Shown here piece after piece: positions 6,924 through 7,436 of a DNA stretch of 7,436 bases. The translations under genes and the position numbers were made by a program. Origin of the DNA: Bacteroidia bacterium (GTDB lineage: Bacteria; Bacteroidota; Bacteroidia; NS11-12g; UBA955); NCBI GenBank assembly GCA_014376345.1, contig JACMRS010000350.1, forward strand, positions 1 through 7,436. Reading direction: 5' to 3'. Numbering within the stretch: the stretch's first letter is position 1; every line of letters starts with the position of its first letter. Under the pieces are notes generated by a model. The model made no database searches and was not told the DNA's origin. It worked only from the letters and a program-made list of their open reading frames with translations.

Positions 6924-7436
6924 ATGAGTAAGACGATCATTTCCGCATTAGTTGTAATTTCAATTATAACTTCTTGTAAAAATCCTTCTAAAAAAGAAGT
7001 CTCTTCAACAAATTCTCAAACTGTTGAATTATTTAACAATGCAATAAAACTTAAAGATTATGTGACTGCAACTGTAGCTGCAAATCAAATCTTACTTGAA
7101 GACAGTAGCAGAACAGATCTTTATGATACGCTTGCAAAATATTATATCTATAACCAAAATGCAATCGGTGCGAGAATTATGACTGAGAAAGCATTGAAAG
7201 TGAATGCTAACAATTATAAAATGCTTGAAAATGCGGCTGTTTTTGATCAAATGGATGGCAATTTTGAAATAGCTCAGACCAAACTTCAAAAATGTTATGA
7301 GGCAACAAAACAAAGCAAGTATCAATATAAACTTGCAGAAAATTATGCTCAAATGACTCAATATAAAAGTTCAGACTCAATGCTGAACCTTATTTTAGCT
7401 CAGGATTCATCAAAAAATATGATGATGGAAGAAGCT
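6924..7436 (+). CDS. TPR-repeat lipoprotein, N-terminal part (runs off right edge)
   Basis: An open frame of 171 codons from the ATG at 6924, without a stop before the window end. Residues 1-18 form a lipoprotein signal peptide: Lys3, hydrophobic core 5-15, and the lipobox Ile-Thr-Ser-Cys with the lipidated Cys18. The residues after it (Lys-Asn-Pro-Ser-Lys-Lys) lack the acidic pair of the known Bacteroidota surface-export signal, so a periplasm-facing anchor is more likely (inference). After a short Ser-rich linker, residues about 33-165 form four helix-turn-helix units. The last three are exactly 34 residues each (64-97, 98-131, 132-165), with TPR-like small residues and a recurring Ala/Tyr pattern (for example LAKYYIYNQNAIGA, LAENYAQMTQYKSS). 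TPR arrays are protein-binding scaffolds, and the partner here is unknown. The antisense frame at 7092-7361 is considered a shadow. Confidence 0.88.
   Translation, partial: MSKTIISALVVISIITSCKNPSKKEVSSTNSQTVELFNNAIKLKDYVTATVAANQILLEDSSRTDLYDTLAKYYIYNQNAIGARIMTEKALKVNANNYKMLENAAVFDQMDGNFEIAQTKLQKCYEATKQSKYQYKLAENYAQMTQYKSSDSMLNLILAQDSSKNMMMEEA

Noticed and set aside
6740..6940. Minus-strand open frame of 66 codons covering the divergent promoter region
   Set aside because: It overlaps the start of the giant gene in another frame and the start of the TPR gene. The signal peptide, the lipobox and the promoter boxes all support the other reading frames.
7092..7361. Minus-strand open frame of 89 codons antisense to the TPR lipoprotein gene
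   Set aside because: The plus strand shows a lipobox and 34-residue TPR periodicity. The antisense product is a hydrophobic string that mirrors these helices.

Overview
The window looks like chromosomal DNA of a low-GC member of the Bacteroidota. Three signs support this. The largest protein ends in a gliding-motility-type (type B) C-terminal sorting domain of the type IX secretion system (T9SS), which is confined to that phylum. The starts lack clear Shine-Dalgarno sequences. TAnnTTTG boxes, the Bacteroidota -7 promoter element, lie just upstream of several genes. I cannot name a genus.

Layout: positions 1-444 (minus) hold the N-terminal part of a secreted, cysteine-rich protein that runs off the left edge. 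Positions 445-600 are an AT-rich intergenic stretch with a probable promoter for that gene and a weak hairpin after ffh. Positions 601-1905 (minus) encode Ffh, the signal recognition particle GTPase. Positions 1951-6840 (minus) encode a 1629-residue surface or secreted protein: signal peptide, 13 PKD-like domains, about four fibronectin-III-like domains and a T9SS type B sorting domain. Positions 6841-6923 are a divergent promoter region. Positions 6924-7436 (plus) hold the first 171 codons of a TPR lipoprotein cut by the right edge.

Functional links are loose. Three of the four products are exported, and Ffh belongs to the inner-membrane targeting route. Ffh itself is a housekeeping protein, and its position 45 bp downstream of the giant gene may be chance or a shared transcript. 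The most notable pattern is inside the giant protein: 26 cysteines over about 1,115 residues fall into 13 pairs, one pair per PKD-like domain, with an almost constant gap of 24-28 residues between the last cysteine of one domain and the first of the next. I see no mobile element, CRISPR array, RNA gene or clear new multi-gene system. The remaining novelty lies in the uncharacterised exported proteins.
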